Shown piece by piece: positions 5,703 to 12,754 of a DNA stretch of 13,840 nt; position 1 is the first letter of the stretch, and every line of letters begins with the position of its first letter. A program made the translations under genes and the position numbers. The notes under the pieces were generated by a model that saw only the letters and a program-made list of their open reading frames with translations, had not been told where the DNA came from and made no database searches. Origin of the DNA: CAYZDV01 sp964477275 (GTDB lineage: Bacteria; Acidobacteriota; Aminicenantia; Aminicenantales; Aminicenantaceae); assembly GCA_964477275.1 (NCBI GenBank), contig CAYZDV010000048.1:1-13840 (forward strand), written 5' to 3'.

Positions 5703-6946
5703 GACTGGGAATACTGAGAGAAATCGTTCAGATGGCCTTCGATTCCCTGCGGACCAACAAGCTTCGTTCTTTCCTGACACTGCTGGGAATCATGATCGGG
5801 GTGATGACCGTCATCGGCATGGTCTCCATCATCCAGGGCCTCAACCGCACAGTGCTCGCCGAGCTGGAATCAGCCGGCTCGGATTTGATCATCATTTCCA
5901 AATACGAGCCGGGCATCCGCATGGGACGCATGTCCGAGGAGGAACGGCAGAGAAAGGACCTGACCTATGAGGATGCGCTGGCCATCGAGAAGGATTGCTC
6001 GCAGGTCAAGGCCGTGGCAGTGAGCCTCGCCGCTGACTACTTTGAGGACATCCCCATCAAATACCAGAATACCAGAAGCAAGGATGCGATCATCATCGGC
6101 ATGAACGAAAACTGGCCCCAGGTCATCTCGCTCTATCTTCCCACCGCGGGCCGCTTCATCACCGAATCCGACATTCACCACCGGACCAGAGTCTGCGTCC
6201 TCGGCGCCGAGGTGGCCGAAACGCTTTTCGCCCAGTTGGACCCCCTGCATAAAGAAATCCGGATCGGGCCGGAGAGATTCACCGTTGTCGGCGTCCTTCA
6301 GAAAAGGGGCAGTATGTTCGGCCAGAGCCAGGATAATTTTGTCGGAATCCCTGTCACCACGCTCATGAAATATTTTCCTTATTCCCTTGCCCAGATGGAA
6401 TTCATCGCTGTCCCCCGGAAGCACGGTTACATCCAGGAAGCGATGGAAGAGATCATCAACCTCCTCCGTCAGAGAAGAAAAGTCGGGTTCGGAAAACCCA
6501 ACGATTTTGCCGTCTACACCCAGGATACCATCCTCAACCTCTACAACCAGCTTACGGGAGCCATCTTCCTGGTGATGATCGTCATCTCCTCCATCGGCCT
6601 CCTGGTCGGAGGAATCGGAGTGATGAACATCATGCTCGTCTCGGTCAAAGAGCGGACCAGGGAAATCGGAATCCGCAAAGCCATCGGAGCCCGCTCCTCT
6701 GACATCCTCAAGCAGTTTCTGATTGAAGCGGTTTTCCTGACCGGAGTAGGAGGAACACTCGGCGTGCTCATCGGGTTCGCCATCGCCTTCCTGGTCAAGG
6801 CGGCAACACCTCTCCCTGCTTCGGTCACGGCCTGGTCGGTCGTTCTCGGCCTGTTTGTCTCTGTCTCGGTGGGCCTCTTTTTCGGCATCTTCCCGGCCCA
6901 GAAAGCAGCCAAACTCGACCCCATCATCTCTCTTCGGTACGAGTGA
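5699..6946 (+). CDS. ABC transporter permease, MacB/FtsX type (second of tandem pair)
   Basis: 415 residues, a paralogue of the preceding protein along its whole length: the same 'TNKLRSFLTLLGIMIGV' first helix, the same periplasmic motifs ('GRFI...DIHHRTRVCVLGAEV', 'GPERFTVVGVLQKRG', 'GQSQDNFVGIPVTT'), three C-terminal helices and the coupling motif 'ERTREIGIRKAIGARSSDIL'. The second copy keeps a more canonical motif, and its glycine-rich helix reads 'GLLVGGIGVMNIMLV' where the first has 'IVVMN'. The start ATG overlaps the stop of the first gene by four bases, indicating translational coupling and probably a heterodimeric permease. No ATPase or membrane-fusion protein gene follows; the next gene is convergent, 50 bases away. 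Confidence 0.9.
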   Translation: MRLGILREIVQMAFDSLRTNKLRSFLTLLGIMIGVMTVIGMVSIIQGLNRTVLAELESAGSDLIIISKYEPGIRMGRMSEEERQRKDLTYEDALAIEKDCSQVKAVAVSLAADYFEDIPIKYQNTRSKDAIIIGMNENWPQVISLYLPTAGRFITESDIHHRTRVCVLGAEVAETLFAQLDPLHKEIRIGPERFTVVGVLQKRGSMFGQSQDNFVGIPVTTLMKYFPYSLAQMEFIAVPRKHGYIQEAMEEIINLLRQRRKVGFGKPNDFAVYTQDTILNLYNQLTGAIFLVMIVISSIGLLVGGIGVMNIMLVSVKERTREIGIRKAIGARSSDILKQFLIEAVFLTGVGGTLGVLIGFAIAFLVKAATPLPASVTAWSVVLGLFVSVSVGLFFGIFPAQKAAKLDPIISLRYE

Positions 6947-6996
6947 GGAAAGAACCCGGCAGAGGAAGAAACCCTTTTTTCCAGGCAAAATTCCAG

Positions 6997-8211
6997 TCAG
7001 CTTTTCTGATAAAAGTCCTTAAGGTCCGACTCCAGCCTTTCTCTGGCTCTATTCAGGGCAAGGTCGATTTTCTCCGGCTCTTCGGCCACCATTTCCACCA
7101 GCGAAGGGCTGCCTCCTCCCCTGCCTTTGACCAGGGCAGAGACCTCAGGCACAAGTTCTCTCATATCCAGGGGAAATTTTTCCGAGCAGGCGAGAACGAG
7201 ATGTCCTCTCCCCGTCGTTTTCAGGCCAAAGAGGACCACCTTCTCGGCTTTCCTGATGATGTTGAGGGCCAGGACACGCAATTCCTCGGCGGTCCTCTCG
7301 GTAAAGATCTCTTTGATTATCGGACCCCGGGTCCTGGCATTGAAATCCCGGGCTTCGTGCTGAATCAGCCTCTCCTTGAGCTTCCGGCTCGCTCTTTTCT
7401 CCGATTTCAGGTCGGAAAAAAGCTTTTCCACAGAGGCCAGGACATCTCTCTCATGGGCTGAAAGCCGGTTGGAGAGGTCGCGGAGAATCCTGTTTTTGCA
7501 GGCGTAATCCTCCGCAGCCCGCTGACCGCAGACAAACTCGAAGCGGAAGTTGTCCCTGATCCTTTCCCATTTGAGAACTTTGATGAGCCCCACTTCGCCG
7601 CTTCGCCGGACATGGGTGCCGCCGCAGGCGGAATAATCAAAATCGGCGACCTCCACCACCCGGATCATTCCCTTTCTTTTGGGTAGCTTCCTCAAGGGAA
7701 ATGTCAGAGCCCTGTCCTCAGGAACGGAGTGGACCTTGACCTCCCTGTTGGCGAAGATGATTGTGTTGGCGCGTCTTTCCACCTCCTCCACCTCTTCCTC
7801 TGAAATCTTTCTCACGTCGATCTCCACAGTGGATGAGGTTTCTCCCATATGGAAAGAAAGTGTTTCCCCCTGGAGGAACTGGTAAAAGCTCTGGGAAAGG
7901 ATGTGCTGGCCGGTGTGCTGTTGCATGTGGTCGAAGCGCCTCTTCCAGTCGATGACGCCCTTGATGCGCTCGGCCTCAACCCCGGCTTCGAGGAGGTGGA
8001 CGATTCTCCCGTCATCTTCCAGAACCCTGATGACGGCTGTCCCGTTCAGCCGGCCTCTATCGTCCAGCTGACCCCCTGATTCCGGGTAGAAACAGGTCTG
8101 GTCGAGGATGAGGCCGGGGGTCTGCTCGCGGAGAACTCTCTCGAGGACCACGGCCTCGAATTCCACCTGGTAGGGATTTTCGAGGTAGAGACGCCGGGTT
8201 TCCTTGTCCAT
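6997..8211 (-). CDS. alaX: Alanyl-tRNA editing protein, AlaX long form with DHHA1 domain
   Basis: 404 residues. It is homologous to the editing and C-terminal parts of alanyl-tRNA synthetase without the catalytic core. In the family it hydrolyses Ser-tRNA(Ala) or Gly-tRNA(Ala) in trans. The zinc-site residues are all present: H99 and H103 in 'QQHTGQHILS', C196 and H200 in 'SACGGTHV'. The N-terminal beta-barrel motif 'FYPESGGQLDDRG' is at 41-53. A coiled-coil segment (about 240-300) leads to a C-terminal DHHA1 domain with 'KGRGGGSPSLVEM'. Length fits the long AlaX class. The open frame extends upstream to 8268, but the added residues overlap the promoter. The ATG at 8211 is preceded by GAGG about eight bases away and starts the conserved 'RRLYLENPYQVEFEA' block. 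Transcription appears independent of the operon upstream. Confidence 0.92.
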   Translation of the reverse strand: MDKETRRLYLENPYQVEFEAVVLERVLREQTPGLILDQTCFYPESGGQLDDRGRLNGTAVIRVLEDDGRIVHLLEAGVEAERIKGVIDWKRRFDHMQQHTGQHILSQSFYQFLQGETLSFHMGETSSTVEIDVRKISEEEVEEVERRANTIIFANREVKVHSVPEDRALTFPLRKLPKRKGMIRVVEVADFDYSACGGTHVRRSGEVGLIKVLKWERIRDNFRFEFVCGQRAAEDYACKNRILRDLSNRLSAHERDVLASVEKLFSDLKSEKRASRKLKERLIQHEARDFNARTRGPIIKEIFTERTAEELRVLALNIIRKAEKVVLFGLKTTGRGHLVLACSEKFPLDMRELVPEVSALVKGRGGGSPSLVEMVAEEPEKIDLALNRARERLESDLKDFYQKS

Positions 8212-8244
8212 CTCCCTTTCCTCTCCAAAAGATTTGCGGCAATT

Positions 8245-8268
8245 ATCATACCAGAAAACCGCTGACAA
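8245..8268 (-). promoter_or_regulatory. Candidate promoter for alaX (extended -10)
   Basis: On the minus strand TGGTATGAT (extended -10; TATGAT at 8245-8250) lies about 33 bases before the alaX ATG. TTGTCA (8263-8268) is upstream at only 12 bases from TATGAT, or 15 from the overlapping GATAAT. The -35 spacing is short, so the extended -10 would carry most of the recognition. Confidence 0.4.
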
Positions 8269-8374
8269 GGATAACCTCTGCTGGAGGGATGAGATTCCCG
8301 GGAGAAAAGAGCTTCTTCTCGATGAAAAAGAGGAGGACGCAGATGACCGGAAGGATGCTCAGAAGGTCGGTCAC
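8246..8374 (-). CDS. Candidate 42-residue single-pass membrane peptide overlapping the rnhC stop
   Basis: A GTG start at 8372-8374 overlaps the TGA of the RNase HIII gene (GTGA), an arrangement typical of translational coupling. The product begins 'MTDLLSILPVICVLLFFI' and continues with a Lys/Pro-rich segment. It has one membrane-length hydrophobic stretch (about residues 4-18) and ends at TGA 8246-8248, inside the alaX promoter. In the first 26 codons the third position is G or C in about four of five, as expected for a coding frame in this genome; the bias weakens toward the end. No ribosome-binding site stands out, I recognise no family, and a 42-codon open frame can occur by chance. Treat as a hypothesis. 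Confidence 0.3.
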   Translation of the reverse strand: MTDLLSILPVICVLLFFIEKKLFSPGNLIPPAEVILVSGFLV

Positions 8375-9033
8375 AGATGGCCCAGGATGCGCCGGGTGGT
8401 TTTGAAATGGGTTTTGGCCGCCCTGTCGAGCACCCGGGTTCCATGGAGCCTGACCAGCTTCAGCGCGGCTTCCTCGACCAGAGCGGAAGCTCCCTTGGGA
8501 AGGTCAAGCCCGACATCCCGGGACAGGAAATGGAGGCGCTTCAGGAACTCTGCCCGCGCCAGAATGGAGGCGGCCGCCACGGCCAGGTCTTCCTCGGCCC
8601 TGGGCTTCTGGACCAGCTCAATATTCTTCCCCTTCTTCATCAGGGCGTTGAGAACATAGGACCGGTCTCCGAACTGGTCGGTGATGGCCAGCGGGCAGCG
8701 CACCTTCTCCAGGATGTTCTCCAGGGCTCTGGCATGGGCCCATGCCAGAATCCTGTTCAGGTTTTTCAGCCGGGCATAGAGCTCATTGTATCTCTCCGGG
8801 CCGATGACCACCAGGGAATGGGCATATCCTTTCTGGATGAGGGAGGACAGTTCCCGGACACGGTTATCCGAAAATCTCTTACTGTCCTTGACTCCCAGTT
8901 CGGCGAGTACCGCGTCCTGGCTTGCCGGAAGATAAACTCCGGCCACGACCAGGGGGCCGAAGTAGTCGCCTTTTCCCGATTCATCCGTCCCGATGCGGCC
9001 TTCTTCGGCGGGAAAAAGCTCTGGCTGCTTCAT
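8371..9033 (-). CDS. rnhC: Ribonuclease HIII, short form
   Basis: 220 residues. The signature 'GTDESGKGDYFGPLVVAG' (15-32) is the RNase HIII form of the type 2 RNase H active site, with D17 and E18 as the first catalytic acids. 'AITDQFG' (D119) supplies the next, and 'AVAAASILARAEF' (151-163) is the conserved helix. The enzyme cleaves RNA in RNA:DNA hybrids, helping remove R-loops and primers. Classical RNase HIII proteins are about 300 residues, with an N-terminal TBP-like substrate-binding domain of about 80-90 residues. Here only 14 residues precede the catalytic motif, so that domain is missing. No upstream in-frame extension is possible because the CoA-transferase gene ends 16 bases before the ATG. 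Ribosome-binding site is weak. It is the distal gene of the redox operon, apparently without a functional link to it. Confidence 0.88.
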   Translation of the reverse strand: MKQPELFPAEEGRIGTDESGKGDYFGPLVVAGVYLPASQDAVLAELGVKDSKRFSDNRVRELSSLIQKGYAHSLVVIGPERYNELYARLKNLNRILAWAHARALENILEKVRCPLAITDQFGDRSYVLNALMKKGKNIELVQKPRAEEDLAVAAASILARAEFLKRLHFLSRDVGLDLPKGASALVEEAALKLVRLHGTRVLDRAAKTHFKTTRRILGHL

Positions 9034-9049
9034 GGGTCTCTATCTATGA

Positions 9050-10348
9050 CTACCGCAGGAGAAACCGCTTCTTGGCTTCCTTGATCAGGTCCGGTCTGAA
9101 CTTGGGGTGGGCGATGTTGATCAGGGCCACGGTCCTCTCCTGCAGGTTCTTGCCGTGGAGATAGGCCACTCCGTATTCGGTCACCACATACTTGACGTCG
9201 GCCCGGGTGGTGACCACGCCGGCTCCCTTCTTCAGGTAGGGAACAATCCGGGAGTGCTCCCCCTCCTTGGCTGTGGAGGGCAGAGCGATGATCGGCTTTC
9301 CTCCGCTGGAATGAGCCGCTCCCCGGATGAAGTCGACCTGGCCGCCGAAGCCGCTGTAGATATAGGTTCCGATCGAATCAGAGCAGACCTGTCCGGTGAT
9401 ATCCAGTTCGATGGCCGAATTGATGGCGACCATGTTGTCGTTTCTGGCCACGTTGAAGGGATGGTTTGTGTAATCGGTGGGATGGGCTTCGAAGATGGGG
9501 TTGTTGTCGACAAAATCATAGAGCTTATGGGAGCCGAGAATAAAGGTCAGCACCACCTTGTAAGGGTGGAAGCTCTTCCTGGCGCCGGTGATGATGCCCG
9601 CCTCAATGGCCTCCATCACGCCGTCGGAGACCATCTCGGTATGAATTCCCAGGTCCTTCCTTCCTTTCAAGGCAGAAAGGACGGCATCAGGAATGCCGCC
9701 GATGCCCAGCTGGAGCGTGGCCCCGTCTTCGATGAGGGCAGCGATGAAATGGCCGATCTTCCTCTCCACTTCGCTGAAGGGGCTTCTCTCCAGCTGCGGC
9801 AGTTCCCGGGAAATCTCGACGATCTTGTGGACCCGGGAAACATGGATGAAGGAATCCCCCAATACCCGGGGTATTCTCTCGTTGACCTGAGCGATGACGA
9901 TTTTGGCCGTCTCCGCCGCTGCCTTGGAGGCCAGCACTTCCACACCGAAGCTCATGAAGCCATGTTCATCCGGAGGAGAAAGATGGAGCATGGCCGCATC
10001 GAGAGGCATCTGGCCGGAAAACATCAGGCCTGGAATCTGGTGGAGGAAGATGGGAATGTAATCGGCTCGTCCCTCGTTGATGGCCTTCCTGTCAGCCGGG
10101 CCCACGAAGAGGGAGTTGTGCCGGAAATGGCCCTCCATCTCAGGCCTGGAAAGGGGGTCATCGCCCAGGAGAAGGACGTGGACAAGCTCGACATCCTGCA
10201 GCTCATCCTTCCTTTCCGCCAGCGCATTCATCAGGACATAGGGCGAAGCGGCATTCCCGCTGATGTAAACCCTGTCGCCGCTTTTGACCACGGAGACCGC
10301 TTCTTCGGCGGTCACCAGCTTTTTTTTGTAATCATCAACCCAGCTCAT
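9050..10348 (-). CDS. Acetyl-CoA hydrolase/4-hydroxybutyrate CoA-transferase family protein
   Basis: 432 residues, full length for the acetyl-CoA hydrolase/transferase family that includes 4-hydroxybutyrate CoA-transferase and related acyl-CoA:acetate transferases. These enzymes swap CoA between an acyl-CoA and a free acid through a glutamyl-CoA thioester. The predicted catalytic glutamate is E238 in 'GIHTEMVSDG', and the glycine-rich loop 'GFGGQVDFIRGA' is at 333-344. 'HLSPPDEHGFMSFG' (122-135) and 'ATLQLGIGGIPDAV' (210-223) are other family blocks. Acceptor and donor cannot be fixed from sequence; acetate with a C4 acyl-CoA is a reasonable guess. The ATG at 10348 has GAGGG five bases upstream; the TTG codons further upstream are not preferred. 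It starts 15 bases after the NfnB-like gene and ends 16 bases before rnhC, so it is co-transcribed. Confidence 0.88.
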   Translation of the reverse strand: MSWVDDYKKKLVTAEEAVSVVKSGDRVYISGNAASPYVLMNALAERKDELQDVELVHVLLLGDDPLSRPEMEGHFRHNSLFVGPADRKAINEGRADYIPIFLHQIPGLMFSGQMPLDAAMLHLSPPDEHGFMSFGVEVLASKAAAETAKIVIAQVNERIPRVLGDSFIHVSRVHKIVEISRELPQLERSPFSEVERKIGHFIAALIEDGATLQLGIGGIPDAVLSALKGRKDLGIHTEMVSDGVMEAIEAGIITGARKSFHPYKVVLTFILGSHKLYDFVDNNPIFEAHPTDYTNHPFNVARNDNMVAINSAIELDITGQVCSDSIGTYIYSGFGGQVDFIRGAAHSSGGKPIIALPSTAKEGEHSRIVPYLKKGAGVVTTRADVKYVVTEYGVAYLHGKNLQERTVALINIAHPKFRPDLIKEAKKRFLLR

Positions 10349-10363
10349 CGAATCCCTCAACAA

Positions 10364-11896
10364 TCATGATGAATATTTTGCTTGTTTCTTTTTTTCGGGG
10401 TTAGTGCGGTTGAGATATTTGTCGATTTCTGCCGCTGCCACCCGCCCGTCGCCCATCGCCAGAATCACCGTCGCTCCGCCGCGGATGATATCGCCTCCGG
10501 CATAGACGCCTTCCATGCTGGTGGCCATGGTTTCCCAATCGACCTCCACGTTGCCCCATTTTCCCACGCGGAGCTGCGGAGTCGCCTGAGGAATCAGGGG
10601 ATTGGGGCTCTGGCCGATGGCCACCACCACCAGGTCCACTTCCCTGATGAACTCCGAACCCTCGAGAGGGACTGGCCGCCGCCGTCCGGAGGAATCGGGC
10701 TCCCCGAGTTTCATCCTCAAGCACTCCATGGCCTTCACGCGGCCGTTTTCATCGCCGAAGTAGCGGACAGGCGTGGTCAGGAAGTGAAACTCGATGCCCT
10801 CCTCCTCAGCGTGTTTCACCTCTTCCACGCGGGCGGGCATTTCAACTCTGGACCTGCGGTAGATGATCATGGCCGATTCCGCTCCCAGTCTCTTTGCCGT
10901 GCGCACGGAATCCATGGCCACGTTGCCGCCGCCGATCACCGCCGCTCTCTTGCCCCTGAAGACTGTTGTGTCATATTCGGGAAAAGATGAGGCCCGCATC
11001 AGGTTGACGCGGGTCAGGTATTCGTTGGCCGAATAGACGCCGATGAGGTTCTCACCGGGAATCCTCATGAAATTCGGCAGGCCGGCTCCGCTTCCGATGA
11101 AAAAGGCCTCATAGCCTTCCTTCTTCAAATCCTCGATGGTCGCTGTCAGGCCGACCACAAAGTTTGTCCTCAGCTCGACACCGAGTTTCTCCAGATATTC
11201 CACCTCGGCTTTGAGGGTGCTCTTGGGCATACGGAACTCCGGAATCCCGTAGACCAGGACTCCGCCGGCGATGTGGAGGGCCTCGAAGATGATCACTTTG
11301 TGGCCCTTCTTGGCCAGGTCTCCGGCCACGGTCAGGCCAGCCGGCCCCGCTCCGATGACGGCCACCCTGCGGCCGGTGGACGGAGGAATCTCGGGAATGA
11401 ACATTTCTCCAGCCTGCCGTTCATAGTCGGCCACGAACCGCTCCAGGTTTCCGATGGCCACCGGCACACCCGTCGCTTTCTTCAGATTGCAGACATCCTC
11501 ACACTGGATTTCCTGGGGACAGACACGGCCGCAGATGGCCGGCAGGCTGTTGGTCTCCTTGATCTTGCGCACGCTCTGGACGAAATCGCCGATATCGATC
11601 AGCTTGATGAATGTGGGGATATCGATCCCCACAGGACAGCCCAGCACGCACTGGGGATTTGCGCAATCCAGGCATCTCTGGGCTTCTTTCCTGGCCAGCT
11701 CCGCGTCCAGGCCGATATTGACCTCATTGAAGTCCCTGTTTCTCTCCTCGGGTTCGCGCTCCGGCATCTTCTGCCGCGGGATTTTTATCCTCTCCTTGAC
11801 CGCCAGAGATTTGCGCAGTTTCTGCCGCCATTCCCGGTTGAATTCGGCCTTAAGCCTGTTCTTGAGCTCTTCGGGCAATCCTTTTTTCTCTGTCAT
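10364..11896 (-). CDS. NfnB/GltD-like NAD(P)H-binding flavoprotein with two [4Fe-4S] clusters
   Basis: 510 residues. The N-terminal iron-sulfur domain has two cysteine groups: C75/C78/C83/C87 ('CLDCANPQCVLGCP') and C122/C126/C132/C136 ('CGRVCPQEIQCEDVC'). An FAD-binding GxGxxG follows (VIGAGPAGLTV, 180-190), then a second Rossmann motif for NAD(P)H (VIGGGNVAMDS, 320-330) and the C-terminal FAD contact 'YAGGDIIRGGATVILAMGDG' (465-484). This is the architecture of the large subunit of NADH-dependent reduced ferredoxin:NADP oxidoreductase (NfnB) and of small-subunit glutamate synthase (often annotated gltA/gltD). The NfnA-like gene immediately upstream and the lack of a glutamate synthase large subunit favour NfnB. 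A charged N-terminal extension of about 40-50 residues and a lysine-rich tail make it longer than the usual 465-470. The start has only a weak Shine-Dalgarno, 24 bases after the previous gene. Confidence 0.87.
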   Translation of the reverse strand: MTEKKGLPEELKNRLKAEFNREWRQKLRKSLAVKERIKIPRQKMPEREPEERNRDFNEVNIGLDAELARKEAQRCLDCANPQCVLGCPVGIDIPTFIKLIDIGDFVQSVRKIKETNSLPAICGRVCPQEIQCEDVCNLKKATGVPVAIGNLERFVADYERQAGEMFIPEIPPSTGRRVAVIGAGPAGLTVAGDLAKKGHKVIIFEALHIAGGVLVYGIPEFRMPKSTLKAEVEYLEKLGVELRTNFVVGLTATIEDLKKEGYEAFFIGSGAGLPNFMRIPGENLIGVYSANEYLTRVNLMRASSFPEYDTTVFRGKRAAVIGGGNVAMDSVRTAKRLGAESAMIIYRRSRVEMPARVEEVKHAEEEGIEFHFLTTPVRYFGDENGRVKAMECLRMKLGEPDSSGRRRPVPLEGSEFIREVDLVVVAIGQSPNPLIPQATPQLRVGKWGNVEVDWETMATSMEGVYAGGDIIRGGATVILAMGDGRVAAAEIDKYLNRTNPEKKKQAKYSS

Positions 11897-11920
11897 CGCT
11901 CACACTTTTTTCTCAGTCCA

Positions 11921-12754
11921 TCAAGGGAAATGCTTCTTTTCCCAATAAACCAGGGATTGGATCTCATCCTCGAAATAGGCTTTCCGCCTGGCAAAAAGCT
12001 CCTGCCAATCCACCTGATGCCCGTCGAAATCAGGACCGTCGACACAGGCGAATTTTGTCCGGCCCTCGACGGTGACCCGGCAGGCTCCGCACATTCCGGT
12101 TCCGTCAACCATGATCGGGTTGAGGCTGACGATGGTCTTGATTCCGGCCGCCCGTGTCGCCTCGGCGCAGGTGTACATCAGGTAAGTGCAGCCGATGGAA
12201 TAGACCCTCTGGATGTCCTTGTTTTTCTTGAGTAGCTCCTTGAGAACGCGGGGAATATAGTCCTTGCAGTTGTAATGGCTGTCCCGGGAGGCAACATGGA
12301 AGCTGTCGCTGACCGCCCTCAGCTTGTCCTCCCAGTAGAGAAGATAGCTGGCCTTGACGTCGAGGAGAGTCATAACCCTGTTTCCTGCCTCTTTCAAGGC
12401 TCTTGCCACAGGATAGACGGCGCCGATTCCGAAACATCCTCCTGTGCAGAGAACCGTCCCGTAGTTTTCGATCTGAGACGGCCGGCCGAGGGGCCCGACA
12501 AGTACGGGAACCTCGGTTCCGGCCTCAAGGAGGGAGAGCTTATGGGTCGAGGTTCCGACGACCATGAAGACAATGGTCATGGAGCCTTTCTCTCCATTCC
12601 AGTCGGCAATGGTCAGGGGAATGCGCTCGCCCTTCTCATCGGGCATGACGATGACGAACTGACCGGGCCTGCACTTCTTGACGATTTCAGGGGCCTCGAC
12701 TTCGAGCAAATGGATGTTGGGAACGAGACGTTCTCTTCGTAAAATCCTGGCCAT
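11921..12754 (-). CDS. NfnA/PyrK-like FAD/NAD-binding [2Fe-2S] subunit
   Basis: 277 residues of the ferredoxin-NADP reductase/dihydroorotate-dehydrogenase electron-transfer-subunit family. An N-terminal flavin barrel with 'GQFVIVMPDEKGERIPLTI' (31-49) is followed by an NAD-binding segment with 'GTVLCTGGCFGIGAVYPVA' (99-117). The C-terminal iron-sulfur motif has D217, C222, C225 and C237 ('MVDGTGMCGAC' to 'FACVDGPDFD'). This spacing matches the unusual one-Asp/three-Cys [2Fe-2S] site described for NfnA (NfnS) and differs from the four-Cys site of PyrK. In Nfn this subunit takes electrons from NADH and passes them toward NfnB. The ATG at 12754 overlaps the upstream stop by one base (TGATG) and has GAGAGGAAAG upstream; a longer open frame to 13006 is only an overlap with the upstream gene. 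Confidence 0.88.
   Translation of the reverse strand: MARILRRERLVPNIHLLEVEAPEIVKKCRPGQFVIVMPDEKGERIPLTIADWNGEKGSMTIVFMVVGTSTHKLSLLEAGTEVPVLVGPLGRPSQIENYGTVLCTGGCFGIGAVYPVARALKEAGNRVMTLLDVKASYLLYWEDKLRAVSDSFHVASRDSHYNCKDYIPRVLKELLKKNKDIQRVYSIGCTYLMYTCAEATRAAGIKTIVSLNPIMVDGTGMCGACRVTVEGRTKFACVDGPDFDGHQVDWQELFARRKAYFEDEIQSLVYWEKKHFP

Noticed and set aside
6947..6982. Bidirectional terminator between the permease and alaX genes
   Set aside because: Only an eight-pair stem with a wobble (GGAAAGAA/TTTTTTCC) and a 20-base loop; too weak to call.
5870..6988. 372-codon minus-strand open frame rich in Asp/Glu
   Set aside because: Antisense to the second permease; charged composition is the mirror of the hydrophobic sense frame.
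9107..10369. 420-codon plus-strand open frame
   Set aside because: Entirely antisense to the CoA-transferase, which has clear family motifs; the antisense product has none. GC-rich codon bias produces such shadows.
10364..11896. Glutamate synthase small subunit (GltD)
   Set aside because: Architecture fits, but no glutamate synthase large subunit is present and the NfnA-like gene is directly upstream, so NfnB is the better reading.
11273..12235. 320-codon plus-strand open frame
   Set aside because: Antisense to the NfnB-like and NfnA-like genes; no domain recognised.
11921..12754. Dihydroorotate dehydrogenase electron-transfer subunit (PyrK)
   Set aside because: No pyrimidine genes nearby, and the cluster ligands are one Asp plus three Cys, as in NfnA.
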